Shown one piece after another: positions 1 to 8,515 of a DNA stretch of 30,366 bases. The first letter of the stretch is position 1; each line of letters opens with the position of its first letter. Origin of the DNA: an uncultured Pseudomonadota bacterium (GTDB taxonomy: Bacteria; Myxococcota; UBA796); contig CAJWHX010000002.1 in the NCBI GenBank assembly GCA_913040875.1, positions 1 to 30,366 on the forward strand, given 5' to 3'. The notes beneath the pieces are model-generated. The model saw nothing but the letters and a program-made list of their open reading frames with translations. It was not told where the DNA came from and searched no databases. The translations under genes were made by a program, and so were the position numbers.

Positions 1-330
1 GACTATTTTTGTTCTTCAGGTCCTGGTGGACAGTCTGTTAATACAACTTATTCTGCAGTAAGATTAACCCATGAACCTACAGGTGTAGTTGCTCAATGTC
101 AAGATCAAAAATCACAACATAAAAACAAGGAAAAAGCTATGAGAGTTTTGAGATCCAGACTTTATGAAATTGAATTAAATAAAAGGATGGAATCAGATTC
201 TCAGAAAAGGAATGAGTTAGTTAAATCGGGTGATAGATCAGCTAAAATAAGGACATATAATTATCCTCAAGGAAGAGTAACTGACCATAGAATTGGACTA
301 ACTTTATATGATTTGCCAAAGATATTGGAT
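1..330 (+). CDS. prfA: Peptide chain release factor 1, C-terminal fragment (truncated at both ends)
   Basis: Reading frame 1 is open from the first base and encodes the catalytic part of a class I release factor, which hydrolyses peptidyl-tRNA on the ribosome at stop codons. Visible marks are [12 protein letters not shown], which carries the GGQ motif, then [11 protein letters not shown] and the block [22 protein letters not shown]. These point to RF1 rather than RF2. The N-terminal domains lie off the window. Homology stops after YDLPKILD near base 330; the frame then runs on to a stop at 499-501 through sequence that codes for another protein in a different frame. The fragment is about 33% GC against roughly 50% just downstream. 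From memory the sequence resembles Bacteroidota RF1. It probably belongs to another genome joined here by misassembly, though a real recombination is not excluded. Confidence 0.85.
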
Positions 331-335
331 TTGCG

Positions 336-938
336 GTGTCGCTACTTCCAATTGAATTATTGGACACAGCGAAGGATGGAGTGCAAAATTGGGAGGCGAG
401 ATTCATTCGACATCGTCCAGAAATGGGATTGCATTCGCAAGATTCAGCGGCGAAAGTGCGTCAGCGAGTTGATCGAGCCTATGATCAGATCATTCGAATG
501 AAACGGGAGGGATGGCCCATTCTGAACTCGACTAAGTACTTAGAGTCGTCTAGACAATATCTTAAGACAGGGCGTTTTCCAGCAGAAGGCTGTGATGCTG
601 GAAAACTCTACTTTAGCATCTCGCCAAATGGGCAGTTTACGATATGTCATCGAACCAAGCATCAGTACGTTAGTTTCTTGGATCCTGGTTTCGAGGACTT
701 TTTCCGTTCAGCAGCCTATGAACGTACTCGATTAATGGAAGCCGGCTCCTGTGAGGGGTGTATGCGCGCTTGTTGGATCGATACAAGTGCGATGTTTAGG
801 CATGTACAAGGATTCTTTGAAACGGCTCAGCTGTCTCTTAAACAGCGTGTTTATGATGTTCCTACGTGGGAGAGAGCGGAACGCTGGAAGCGGACAGAGC
901 CGATTTCTATCGTTCCGGAACTTGCCCCTGCCAAGTGA
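336..938 (+). CDS. Radical SAM/SPASM-domain protein, C-terminal part (5'-truncated)
   Basis: This is the C-terminal portion of a radical SAM enzyme with a SPASM/twitch-like auxiliary cluster domain. Counting from the GTG at 336, Cys86 and Cys104 follow the SPASM pattern C-x12-G-x4-C ([20 protein letters not shown]), and Cys139, Cys142 and Cys146 form C-x2-C-x3-C. The N-terminal CxxxCxxC motif that binds the SAM-cleaving [4Fe-4S] cluster is absent because the upstream sequence has been replaced by a release factor fragment. In-frame, plausible radical SAM sequence (FAVSLLPIE) extends back to about base 330, so the GTG is probably not the true start. SPASM proteins often modify peptides or other enzymes, but the substrate cannot be read here. 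The stop lies 18 bases before the preferred permease start, so they are probably co-transcribed. Confidence 0.7.
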   Translation: MSLLPIELLDTAKDGVQNWEARFIRHRPEMGLHSQDSAAKVRQRVDRAYDQIIRMKREGWPILNSTKYLESSRQYLKTGRFPAEGCDAGKLYFSISPNGQFTICHRTKHQYVSFLDPGFEDFFRSAAYERTRLMEAGSCEGCMRACWIDTSAMFRHVQGFFETAQLSLKQRVYDVPTWERAERWKRTEPISIVPELAPAK

Positions 939-956
939 TTGGTTACATTTGGGGTC

Positions 957-1673
957 ATGACAATCGTATGGACCATCTTCACTAGAGAACTGCGAGCCTA
1001 CTTTGACGGCGTTCTTGCCCTGTTAATCATACCTATATTTTTGGGCATGGTTGGCGTCTTCTCCCTGTTTTTTCAGGATATTTTCGCAGCAGGGTTCATA
1101 GATTTACGCTCGGTGTTCTTTTGGATGGCTCTATTTTTTCTCCTTCTCATCCCAGCATTAACGATGCGCTCTTTTGCTGAAGAGAAACGGACGGGGACCA
1201 TTGAGATGTTGGCAACGCTCCCAATTTCAGAAGAACAATTGGTTATAGGCAAATTTGTAGCCGCCTTAATGGTTGTTGGATTGGCACTTGCGTTATCACT
1301 GACGTATCCAATATCGTTGGCTCAGCTTGGAGAGTTGGATTGGGGTGTGGTCATTGGTGGGTATCTTGGTTTATTTGCGATGGGAGCTGCGTTGACGTCT
1401 ATAGGGATTGCAATGTCTGCATCGACCAACAGTCAAGTGATTGCATTTTTGGGTTCGCTGACGATAGGTTTGTTGCCTTTTGCAACCGGTTACGCACTGG
1501 GACGTGTTCCAGCAGATTGGCTTCCTGTTGTGCAATATTTAACATTTGAGTATCACTTTAGCACCTTAGCGAAGGGCATCATCGATACACGAAGTTTGAT
1601 ATTTTACGGTTCAATAGTGGGGATGTTCTTACATCTTGCGGTATTTCAGCTAGAGCAGAGGCGATTGTCATGA
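957..1673 (+). CDS. ABC-2 type permease, GldF-like (module 1)
   Basis: A 238-aa integral membrane protein of the ABC-2 permease family, with about six hydrophobic segments. The stretch LTMRSFAEEKRTGTIEMLAT (residues 69-88) is the characteristic cytoplasmic coupling region of GldF/NosY-type permeases. I chose the ATG at 957, preceded by GGGG; a TTG at 939 in the same frame would add six residues. The stop overlaps the next start as ATGA, indicating translational coupling. In Bacteroidota the GldF family works with the ATPase GldA and with GldG, but the cargo is generally unknown outside that group. No ATPase gene is seen beside this copy; it may lie upstream of the broken contig end or be shared with the module at 21.7-26.1 kb. 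Confidence 0.85.
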   Translation: MTIVWTIFTRELRAYFDGVLALLIIPIFLGMVGVFSLFFQDIFAAGFIDLRSVFFWMALFFLLLIPALTMRSFAEEKRTGTIEMLATLPISEEQLVIGKFVAALMVVGLALALSLTYPISLAQLGELDWGVVIGGYLGLFAMGAALTSIGIAMSASTNSQVIAFLGSLTIGLLPFATGYALGRVPADWLPVVQYLTFEYHFSTLAKGIIDTRSLIFYGSIVGMFLHLAVFQLEQRRLS

Positions 1674-3259
1674 CTCCGCGTCGTTCATTGTCTATTAATT
1701 CTTGGCTTCAACTCTTGTGTGTGGGAATTATCATCATTGGTGTCAATGTTTTAGCGTCGAAGCATTTTTGGCGTTTAGATGTGACGGATGATAAAGTCCA
1801 CTCCCTAGATATGAGCACACGATCATTGATTTGGAAGCTTGATAAGCCACTGCATGTCAAGGTGTACTTTACAGAGGGATTGCAAGCACCATACAACAAT
1901 CATCGGGCCGCTTTAGTTGATAAACTCGAAGAACTCCGAGCCTATTCTCAAGGATGGATGACCATCGATATTGTGGATCCAACCAATCTAAAAGAGTTGG
2001 AGGCTGAGGCAAAACGTTTTGGGATAGAACCCATCGACTATCGATTTAGAGATCAAAATACAACAGAGCTTCGCAAGGTCTTTATGGGGGCGGCTTTGGT
2101 GTATGGTGATAAACAAGAAGTATTGCCGATCGTCACTCAGATTGAAACCTTAGAGTATGACATTGCTCGGGCTCTCAGATCATTGCTGTCTCCAAAACAG
2201 TCCAAGCCGGTCATTGGATTTGTAACCGGTCACCAAGAGCCGAACCTCCTACAAGCAGGTGGACCGCTGTCCACGTTACGCGAGCGTCTCCTTGAATCGT
2301 ACGAGTTGTTGGAAGTGCCTCTAGGTGGTGTTGAGGGGGTACCAGGGAATGTAGATGTACTATGGGAGATTGGTCCGCAGGAGCCTCTGTCTCCTCGAGC
2401 GCTGTATCAGCTGGATCAGTTTTTACTCAGAGGTGGCTCTCTCGGTGTTTTTATCACAAATTCCAAAGCAGACATGCGTTCTTTAAAGCCGCAGAATCTG
2501 TTTCACGGTATGGAGTCCTTGTTGGGTCACTATGGGGTACAGGTCAATAGAGATTTGCTTGTAGATCGTGTAAACAACGGCAGAATGACTTTTCCCATAC
2601 GATATGGTCAAACGGTTCGTCCTGTGCAACTGAATTATCCATTGATTCCGAAGTTGACAATTGTCAATGGTAACGCACCCGCTGTCAAAGGAATCGATTC
2701 AATGTTGGCGCCGTTTGCGTCCTCTGTGGTCATTTCAGAGCAATTGTCTTCTAAGGTGACTGCGCAGATGTGGGTCTCAACGTCTCAGCGTGCAGGAAGT
2801 TTAAGAGGGGTTACAACGCTCGAACCAAAAGCCTTTCAAATGGTCGCACCAGGAGAGGAAACTGGCTCGAAAGCCGTCATCGTTGGCTTGACTGGAGTAT
2901 GGAGTTCATACTTTGCAAAGAGTGAGATTCCGGATCCAGATACAGGGGGCTCGAAAGGATCATATGAAGAAAGTGAACGGTTGCGAGAGGGGACGGCAGC
3001 TCGCTTGATGGTTGCTGGGTCTGCAGATATGGTTGCCAACAACATTGCGTTTATGCTTAATTTGGCCGACTGGATGGTCCAAGACGAAGCTCTCATCAAC
3101 ATTCGTTCAAAGGTGCTTCGGGTGAATACCTTTGAGCCCTTGGAGTCTACGGATCTGCTGCAGTATCGATTGTTCAATCTTTTTGGCGGCAGCACTCTGT
3201 TGTTGTGTGTGATTGGAATCCGATGGGTTGTGCGACGTCGAAAGCGGATCTTGATATGA
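1670..3259 (+). CDS. GldG-like ABC transporter auxiliary protein (module 1)
   Basis: A 529-aa protein of the GldG / ABC_transp_aux family. It has one N-terminal membrane helix (about residues 12-30), a large probably extracytoplasmic region, and a C-terminal helix (about 505-522) followed by a basic tail, RRRKR. Family-typical sequence includes FMGAALVYGDKQEVLPIV and YDIARALRSL near residues 138-178, and a Rossmann-like region with GFVTGHQEPN. The start overlaps the permease stop (ATGA), and its own stop overlaps the DUF4340 start the same way, so the three are one translational unit. The role is presumed to be a periplasmic partner of the ABC-2 transporter. It is shorter at the N-terminus than its paralogue at 22624-24426, which has about five helices there. 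Confidence 0.85.
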   Translation: MTPRRSLSINSWLQLLCVGIIIIGVNVLASKHFWRLDVTDDKVHSLDMSTRSLIWKLDKPLHVKVYFTEGLQAPYNNHRAALVDKLEELRAYSQGWMTIDIVDPTNLKELEAEAKRFGIEPIDYRFRDQNTTELRKVFMGAALVYGDKQEVLPIVTQIETLEYDIARALRSLLSPKQSKPVIGFVTGHQEPNLLQAGGPLSTLRERLLESYELLEVPLGGVEGVPGNVDVLWEIGPQEPLSPRALYQLDQFLLRGGSLGVFITNSKADMRSLKPQNLFHGMESLLGHYGVQVNRDLLVDRVNNGRMTFPIRYGQTVRPVQLNYPLIPKLTIVNGNAPAVKGIDSMLAPFASSVVISEQLSSKVTAQMWVSTSQRAGSLRGVTTLEPKAFQMVAPGEETGSKAVIVGLTGVWSSYFAKSEIPDPDTGGSKGSYEESERLREGTAARLMVAGSADMVANNIAFMLNLADWMVQDEALINIRSKVLRVNTFEPLESTDLLQYRLFNLFGGSTLLLCVIGIRWVVRRRKRILI

Positions 3260-4575
3260 AATTTTCATTAAAAACCAAGTATTTATTTTGTTTAGCTGTA
3301 ATTATGACTGGGTTGGTTATGTGGGATTCAGTTCCGCCACAGTCCTCTACAGAATCACTACCGATCATCGATGCAATTGTCAGAACAGATATTGAGAAGG
3401 TGGCATTGACGTCAATGGGAAATACGATCACACTCGAACAACAGAATGGTGAGTGGATAGAAGCTGCGCCTCTAACTGGACTTGCCGATATTGCTCGAAT
3501 CAATTCTATGATTCTGAATTTTCGAAATCCGATACCAATGGATGTATTGATTGAAACAGATCCAGAAAATGCCGGGAAGTCATATGGGCTGGATTCATCC
3601 AATGCGATAACCGTAGAGATGTGGAGAGTGGGTTCGGATGAGCCCAGTATTTCATTTCTTTTAGGCAATGATGCTGGACAGAGCACTTCATTCGTTCGAA
3701 TGTCTGGAGACAAGTCTGTCTATAGGGCGAATGTCGGAGGTCGACGTCGTTTTGCTCACTCCGCCAGTGATTGGCTGAATCAACGGGTGTTTCGAGTACA
3801 GATGAGTGAGTTGGCTTCTATTGATGTTGAAAGCAAGAACCATCCATCGTATACGCTGCAAAATGGAGATGCATGGACGGTAGTCGGTGCGACAAGTCCG
3901 GTAGATGTCTCGCGTTTGGTCAAGGCACTTCAAGATGCTCTATTGGTTCGTATTGGTAGCATTGTTGCTGATGCAGAAGATCCAGCTGTTGAAGGAGACT
4001 GGCTTACACTAATGATGACTACGAAGGATGGCACTCAGATATCAGTAGGGGTCGCAGAACCAACCTCTCGGCAGACGCAGGTGGAAGTCGATGGCCAGCG
4101 GTATCAGGTACCAGTTCTTCCTTTTGAGCATTTTACCAAGGGTGCGAATTATTTTATCGATAAACGAGTCTTTCCAATTCGCTCTAGAGAAGAGTTGGAT
4201 CTCATTCGTTATACAACGGCGATCACAGATATCATTATTCAACAGGATCTATCGAATGGTTTTTGGAAGGTGTTACAGCCCAGCAACGTTGATCTAGAAA
4301 TGAGAGATGCATTCTTCATGGTAAATACTCTCTCCACGTTGTCTTCGATAGCAGAGATTCCAGTGACCAGTTTAGATGGAAAGACACCTAAATTAACATT
4401 GGAGATTCGTAGACTGCAAGGGGATGTCATGCGCCTAAAGGTGTTTGAGGCATACGATCAAGCTGGAGTACAAGGGTATCTCTGTCAAGTTGATGGTTCG
4501 GAGACTGCGTTTATCGCCGTCACAGATGATATTGACCGTATCATCAATGGGTTTGGACAAGCTGACGTATTCTAA
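3256..4575 (+). CDS. DUF4340 domain-containing protein (module 1)
   Basis: A 439-aa protein with an N-terminal membrane anchor or signal segment (KTKYLFCLAVIMTGLVMW), followed by repeated beta-rich DUF4340-like units such as ITLEQQNGEWIEAAPL and YTLQNGDAWTVVG. DUF4340 genes commonly sit next to GldF/GldG-like genes, as here, so it is presumed to be a periplasmic component of the same complex; its biochemical role is unknown. I place the start at 3256, where ATG overlaps the GldG-like stop (ATGA). The same frame is open farther upstream from 3205, but that would mean a 55-base overlap. It ends this operon: the next gene is preceded by an 88-base gap with a possible promoter. Confidence 0.85.
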   Translation: MKFSLKTKYLFCLAVIMTGLVMWDSVPPQSSTESLPIIDAIVRTDIEKVALTSMGNTITLEQQNGEWIEAAPLTGLADIARINSMILNFRNPIPMDVLIETDPENAGKSYGLDSSNAITVEMWRVGSDEPSISFLLGNDAGQSTSFVRMSGDKSVYRANVGGRRRFAHSASDWLNQRVFRVQMSELASIDVESKNHPSYTLQNGDAWTVVGATSPVDVSRLVKALQDALLVRIGSIVADAEDPAVEGDWLTLMMTTKDGTQISVGVAEPTSRQTQVEVDGQRYQVPVLPFEHFTKGANYFIDKRVFPIRSREELDLIRYTTAITDIIIQQDLSNGFWKVLQPSNVDLEMRDAFFMVNTLSTLSSIAEIPVTSLDGKTPKLTLEIRRLQGDVMRLKVFEAYDQAGVQGYLCQVDGSETAFIAVTDDIDRIINGFGQADVF

Positions 4576-4611
4576 ATGTATAGATCTTTTCCAACAAAAA
4601 TCACAGGTTTA

Positions 4612-4641
4612 TTGAATATATATTTATCGGCTGCGTAAACT
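4612..4641 (+). promoter_or_regulatory. Candidate sigma-70-like promoter for the beta-barrel protein gene
   Basis: TTGAAT (4612-4617) and TAAACT (4636-4641) are spaced by 18 bases, each matching four of six consensus positions. The site lies in the 88-base gap before the ATG at 4664, whose ribosome binding site is GGAGA at 4654-4658. This is by eye only, in AT-rich sequence where chance matches are common. Confidence 0.3.
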
Positions 4642-4663
4642 AGAGTGTATCTTGGAGAAAATT

Positions 4664-6244
4664 ATGTTTACATTTGGAATTATTGCAGTGCTTGGTATTG
4701 CTCAAGCAGACACACCGAAAAAGAAAACTGAGAAGACAGAAGAGTCAAAAGGCTCAAAGAAGTCTTCTGGCACCAAGTCTTCTTCTAAGTCCTCATCGAA
4801 ATCTGGGACAAAATCGACAAAGACTCCCCCCAAAAAGACTCCGGGTACTACGTCCTCTTCTAAATCAACAGCGAAACCAGCTGTAAAGAAACCAGCCCCA
4901 AAGAAGGTTCAGAATAAGCCACCGCCCAAGAAGTCTTCTCAGAAGTCACCACCGAAACCCACTGGGAAAACTACAACAACGGCGTCTCCAGCAAAGCAGC
5001 GAACTGGGCAAGAGCGGGCGCAAGGTAACGCCCACAAACCAATTGGTGCACAATCTTCATCTACAACCAATAGACCATCATACAATCGAGCTCCAAACAA
5101 TGTGGACCGTCCACAAGTTGGGAATGAACAACGAAACACCCCAAATGCTCACAGTCCGATTGGTAATAATTCTGGGCATCGGACTCCAACATATGAACGG
5201 GCTCCGGACGACGTAGAACGTCCGGGAGTTGGAAAAGAAAGAAACAATGCACCAACTGCTCATGAACCGATTGGCGGTCGAACCACACGTCCAGAAAAGG
5301 AACGACCAACTCGAGATCCAGTTGAGCGAATCGATAGAGAACCACCAACGAAGAAGGAAACCAATCGTCCAGAGAGAACTCGCCCAAGTCGAGATGTTGA
5401 TCAGCCTCGAGATGGCACAATTGATCGCCAACCCCCGTCGCGCCAAGGATCTAACCGTCCGGAGAAGGGGCGACCAACTCGAGATCCAGCTGAGCGAATC
5501 GATAGAGAACCACCAACGAAGAAGGAAACCAATCGTCCAGAGCGGAATCGACCCAACAGATCTACCGAGACTTCGAATACACCCAATAAAAATGTGGATA
5601 GACCCAATACCAGTTCAGAGCCTTGTCATGAGTGTCCTTCACAGGCTGTATCTCCCGGAAAATCTCAGTATCGAAATTCATACAACGGTGGATTCAATAC
5701 CGGTACCCGTCAACGAACTACGACCAATGGTCCTGACGGTGGTGAGATGGGCGCGTGGGGCTTTGGCTTGGGAACACTGTCCTTTGCCTCTGACTACGTA
5801 GATGGTGGGGCCTATCAAGATGGTGGTCTAGGAATGTCTCTTGGCTTTAGGATCATTCCTCAGTTTGAAATAGAGGGATCGTATGGTCACTATACAGATA
5901 GTACTTTGGAGTCTTCTAGAAATCGTCTCAACAGACCCATTCAGCTTGTCGGTCAAGTGCACCCATTCCCTGATTCTGTAGTGTCCCCATTTGTGTCAGG
6001 TGGGTATGTATGGAACAATATTATCATTGATGACGAATACATTGTTGACGGTGAAAATAAGACTGCTGAGCAAGAAGATTTGCTGACAGGATTGGCCCTT
6101 GGAGCAGGTGTGACATTTAATGTACATCAAAATATTGCATTGGAACTGGATGGCAGAATTTTTCAATACAACAACTTAGAGTACTGGGATGATGCCGGTG
6201 ATACTGCTACATTGGTATCAATGGGTGTAGTTGTTGGCTTTTAA
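4664..6244 (+). CDS. Secreted protein with cationic repeat tail and C-terminal outer-membrane beta-barrel
   Basis: A 526-aa exported protein. The ATG at 4664 is chosen over the TTG at 4652 because GGAGA stands six bases upstream and the resulting N-terminus, MFTFGIIAVLGIAQA, is a clean signal peptide ending before DTPKK. Residues about 16-115 are Lys/Ser/Pro/Thr-rich low complexity. Residues about 120-310 hold degenerate repeats (RAPxxVxRPxVGxE...HxPIG units, then two copies of a block containing RPTRDPxERIDREPPTKKE). Residues about 355-526 alternate polar and hydrophobic residues with many glycines and end in VVVGF, as in small OmpA-like or OMP_b-brl barrels. The tail probably lies in the periplasm or binds a polyanion such as LPS, peptidoglycan or nucleic acid; that is a guess. 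No specific family was recognised for the whole protein. Confidence 0.75.
   Translation: MFTFGIIAVLGIAQADTPKKKTEKTEESKGSKKSSGTKSSSKSSSKSGTKSTKTPPKKTPGTTSSSKSTAKPAVKKPAPKKVQNKPPPKKSSQKSPPKPTGKTTTTASPAKQRTGQERAQGNAHKPIGAQSSSTTNRPSYNRAPNNVDRPQVGNEQRNTPNAHSPIGNNSGHRTPTYERAPDDVERPGVGKERNNAPTAHEPIGGRTTRPEKERPTRDPVERIDREPPTKKETNRPERTRPSRDVDQPRDGTIDRQPPSRQGSNRPEKGRPTRDPAERIDREPPTKKETNRPERNRPNRSTETSNTPNKNVDRPNTSSEPCHECPSQAVSPGKSQYRNSYNGGFNTGTRQRTTTNGPDGGEMGAWGFGLGTLSFASDYVDGGAYQDGGLGMSLGFRIIPQFEIEGSYGHYTDSTLESSRNRLNRPIQLVGQVHPFPDSVVSPFVSGGYVWNNIIIDDEYIVDGENKTAEQEDLLTGLALGAGVTFNVHQNIALELDGRIFQYNNLEYWDDAGDTATLVSMGVVVGF
5087..5278 (+). repeat. In-frame degenerate repeat, 111-base period
   Basis: Two units starting at 5087 and 5198 encode RAPNNVDRPQVGNEQ...HSPIG and RAPDDVERPGVGKER...HEPIG. 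A partial earlier unit (ERAQGNAHKPIG) lies just upstream. The period is 37 codons and the DNA has diverged more than the protein, so the copies are old. Confidence 0.75.
5288..5554 (+). repeat. In-frame long repeat, 168-base period
   Basis: A block of about 99 bases at 5288-5386 recurs at 5456-5554 with only scattered differences. Both encode RPEKxRPTRDPxERIDREPP followed by TKKETNRPER. The block between them (5387-5455) is a weaker version (RPSRDVDQPRDGTIDRQPPS). The near-identity of the DNA suggests recent duplication, and slippage here could change tail length between strains. Confidence 0.85.
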
Positions 6245-6259
6245 ACCAGAGTCGAAAAT

Positions 6260-6682
6260 ATGAAAGTAAATCGTATACTTGGCCTTGATGTGGGCACCAA
6301 AACCATTGGGATTGCCATCGGATATGTTCGAACGGGTCTATCAGAGCCTCTGTTCACATTGCAGAGGCAATCGGTGAAGAAGGATTCGGCTCGACTATTG
6401 CAGGAGTGTCGAAAACAAGCTGTGGATCATGTGGTGGTCGGTTTACCACTACAATTGGATGGCACGGAAGGGCGTTCTGCTAAACTTGCAAGACAGATTG
6501 GAGCTGCAATTACGGCAGAGGGATCGTATGAGGTATCGTACTGTGACGAGCGATTTAGTACGGTTGAAGCCTCAAGAAGATTGAGAGAAAGTGGGAAAAG
6601 CATCTGGGACCAGAAGGCGATAATTGATCAAGCAGCTGCTATGGTCATTGTGGAGGATTGGATTCGTTCCCAATCCCAATGA
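6260..6682 (+). CDS. ruvX: RuvX/YqgF-family putative Holliday junction resolvase / pre-16S rRNA nuclease
   Basis: A 140-aa RNase H-fold protein, normal length for the family. It carries the diagnostic motifs LGLDVGTKTIGIAI (catalytic Asp10), VVVGLPLQLDGTEG (58-71), DERFST (96-101) and IDQAAAMVIVEDW (Asp123 as another catalytic acid). Family members process the 5' end of 16S rRNA and have been proposed as Holliday junction resolvases. It starts 15 bases after the beta-barrel gene on the same strand, with only a weak upstream GTCGA, so it is probably read through from that gene. It converges on the lipoprotein gene ending at 6695, leaving only 12 bases between stops. Confidence 0.95.
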   Translation: MKVNRILGLDVGTKTIGIAIGYVRTGLSEPLFTLQRQSVKKDSARLLQECRKQAVDHVVVGLPLQLDGTEGRSAKLARQIGAAITAEGSYEVSYCDERFSTVEASRRLRESGKSIWDQKAIIDQAAAMVIVEDWIRSQSQ

Positions 6683-6694
6683 AATGATGTCAGT

Positions 6695-7462
6695 TCACTT
6701 AATCTCGAAAGTGTAAGCCACTTGTAGTTCTTTTGGTAGCTTGGATGCTCCATCCTTTCCTTCAATGTATCGACCACTGAAAGCATAGAGGCCTTTGTCC
6801 AATTCTGAAGAAAAATCAATCAGATACATCTCTTCTTGATCCAAAGACCGAAGATTAAAAGGAATGGCTTTTCCTTCGGGCAACCATAGATCAAGTTCAA
6901 CTTCTGTGTCACCAGTCAATCCAGTCATCGCTTCCTTTTCTTTAAACGAGAGCTTGTAGACGCCCAAATTAACTTGTTTGATCTCTTCTTTTCGGAGGCT
7001 TGAGTGATATACAAACTGAGGTTTCGTGCTTCGTAGTTTGACATCATTCACTCTTTCGATTCCATAGATGGTTTTGAAGGTGGATTGTACATCAACCAAT
7101 TCGCCACTCTTTAAATTTTGGTATTCGTTTTCCCCAATAGCATAGAATCCCTTGTCCGTTGGTTTTGGATACAACTCAAACTGAACAGGGTCTATACTTT
7201 CATCGTCCATTTCTGGGGCATATACCAGAACTTCAACATCGTGAATGAACGCTGTATGTCCTGCTCTGAATCGAAGGTTCCCTGATTCTACATTGTTCAA
7301 CTCAAATGAAAATCGCCCTTGAGCATCGGTTGTTTGTTTGTCTCCATTGCCCTCCATTTGAACCATGGCCCCTTCAATTGGAGTATTCCAAATGTCATGA
7401 ACTGTTCCGGATACCACGGGTGTATTGTTGCAAGCCAATAAACCAATCAGCAATGTAAGCAT
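6695..7462 (-). CDS. Lipoprotein with carboxypeptidase-regulatory-like domain
   Basis: A 255-aa predicted lipoprotein. Two in-frame ATGs exist; the one at 7462 has AAGGAG six bases upstream, while the one at 7468 touches that site, so 7462 is chosen. The N-terminus MLTLLIGLLACNNT ends in a lipobox (LLAC, Cys11). Residues about 15-60 (VSGTVHDIWNTPIEGAMVQM then TTDAQGRFSFEL) form a CarboxypepD_reg-like beta-sandwich. The remaining 190 residues are beta-rich and not recognised. It is the last gene of the leftward run, 66 bases after the TerB-like gene, so it may be co-transcribed with the kinases or have its own promoter. A surface or periplasmic binding role is possible but not shown. Confidence 0.75.
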   Translation of the reverse strand: MLTLLIGLLACNNTPVVSGTVHDIWNTPIEGAMVQMEGNGDKQTTDAQGRFSFELNNVESGNLRFRAGHTAFIHDVEVLVYAPEMDDESIDPVQFELYPKPTDKGFYAIGENEYQNLKSGELVDVQSTFKTIYGIERVNDVKLRSTKPQFVYHSSLRKEEIKQVNLGVYKLSFKEKEAMTGLTGDTEVELDLWLPEGKAIPFNLRSLDQEEMYLIDFSSELDKGLYAFSGRYIEGKDGASKLPKELQVAYTFEIK

Positions 7463-7528
7463 AACCATCTCCTTAAATTCTGTAATTACACATCTCTATC
7501 AATGAATAACGGATCCGCACTCGCTAGC

Positions 7529-8494
7529 CTAGAAATTTGATTGACGTCGTTTGACTTTTGCTTCAATCGTTAAAGCATCGTGTTCTGACAGTCCGATCTT
7601 AGAGGCCAAGGCAAGAATTTGGCTTCGAGCTGTTGCAAGATTTCCATGAGCGGAGAGGTTGATGTATTCGATGGCTTGCTCCAAAATGTAACTTTGTGCC
7701 CATTTTTTTGCATTTTGTCTCTCCGTTGTCGACAATCCAAGACCATTTGCCATGGTTTGAAGCAGTTGTAATTCTTGATCGGCCAAATGTTCATCACACA
7801 TCGATACTGCAGCCGCGATCATTATCATAGTGACGCGAACGCCACCGGTTGAGCAGCTGCTGAGCTCTGGAGTCGTTAATGGAGGGAACTGCGCGATTTG
7901 TTCGAGTGTACCGTACTCAGGATTCAACAAAAGCATCAGCCACTCTCGCTCTGATTGGATGAGATGACCATCGGCCATAGAAATTTCCACCATCATTCTG
8001 GATAGAATTTGCACATCGTAGGGATGAACGATTGGATGGTGTTGTTTTTGTTGTTCAAACTCTGAAAAGATTTCTGCTACAGCGGAGGATGATATCCACA
8101 GTCCTTTTTCTTCATTCCAAGAAAATTGGCGCTCAACTCTTTTGAAAGCCTCCAATATGGCGTCTTCTTTTTCTTGCTTGGAGAGTCCATTCATCACTTT
8201 GGAGGAGGCACTGGATACCGTTTGTCGAGTAATATCCGACGCTACTCTACCAAGGGTCCCGTGTCCAAAAACATCTCGAACCACTTGACCAACCATACGT
8301 TGAACTGCATACATCAATGAGCGTTCTGTACTTCTTTTGAATTGGTTTCCAGCCGAACTGGTTCGTGTAGCAGTGGCCCGACTAGATACCTGGGTGCCTG
8401 ACACAGGACATTGAAATACGACTTGGACAGACCGTCCGGTTTCTTGAATGTCTGCAATCAATGGTTGGATATATTCAATAGTATAGTGATTCAT
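7529..8494 (-). CDS. TerB-like (tellurite-resistance fold) protein
   Basis: A 321-aa predicted cytoplasmic protein. Residues about 160-275 resemble the helical TerB fold: the acidic motifs MADGHLIQSE (173-182) and CDEHLADQE (233-241) sit at equivalent points of two helical repeats, as in TerB metal-binding sites. The N-terminal 150 residues, with a Ser/Thr/Arg-rich stretch around 35-60, are not recognised. The start at 8494 has GGAG at a good distance, and the gene follows the last kinase by 21 bases, so it belongs to the kinase operon. TerB-like domains recur in predicted stress-response networks with kinases and PP2C phosphatases, which makes it a plausible effector or substrate of the kinases here; that link is inference. 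Confidence 0.65.
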   Translation of the reverse strand: MNHYTIEYIQPLIADIQETGRSVQVVFQCPVSGTQVSSRATATRTSSAGNQFKRSTERSLMYAVQRMVGQVVRDVFGHGTLGRVASDITRQTVSSASSKVMNGLSKQEKEDAILEAFKRVERQFSWNEEKGLWISSSAVAEIFSEFEQQKQHHPIVHPYDVQILSRMMVEISMADGHLIQSEREWLMLLLNPEYGTLEQIAQFPPLTTPELSSCSTGGVRVTMIMIAAAVSMCDEHLADQELQLLQTMANGLGLSTTERQNAKKWAQSYILEQAIEYINLSAHGNLATARSQILALASKIGLSEHDALTIEAKVKRRQSNF

Positions 8495-8515
8495 TCAGTG
8501 CTCCGATGGTGTTGA

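Noticed and set aside
331..501. Extension of the release factor frame to a stop at 501
   Set aside because: No RF1 homology after base 330; the sequence codes for the radical SAM protein in another frame.
3174..3713. 179-codon minus-strand frame across the GldG/DUF4340 boundary
   Set aside because: Antisense shadow of two overlapping, well-supported genes.
5229..5801. 190-codon open frame inside the beta-barrel protein gene
   Set aside because: Out of frame with the signal-peptide-bearing gene; it arises from the purine-rich repeats (the long repeat appears twice in its translation too) and has no domain or binding site.
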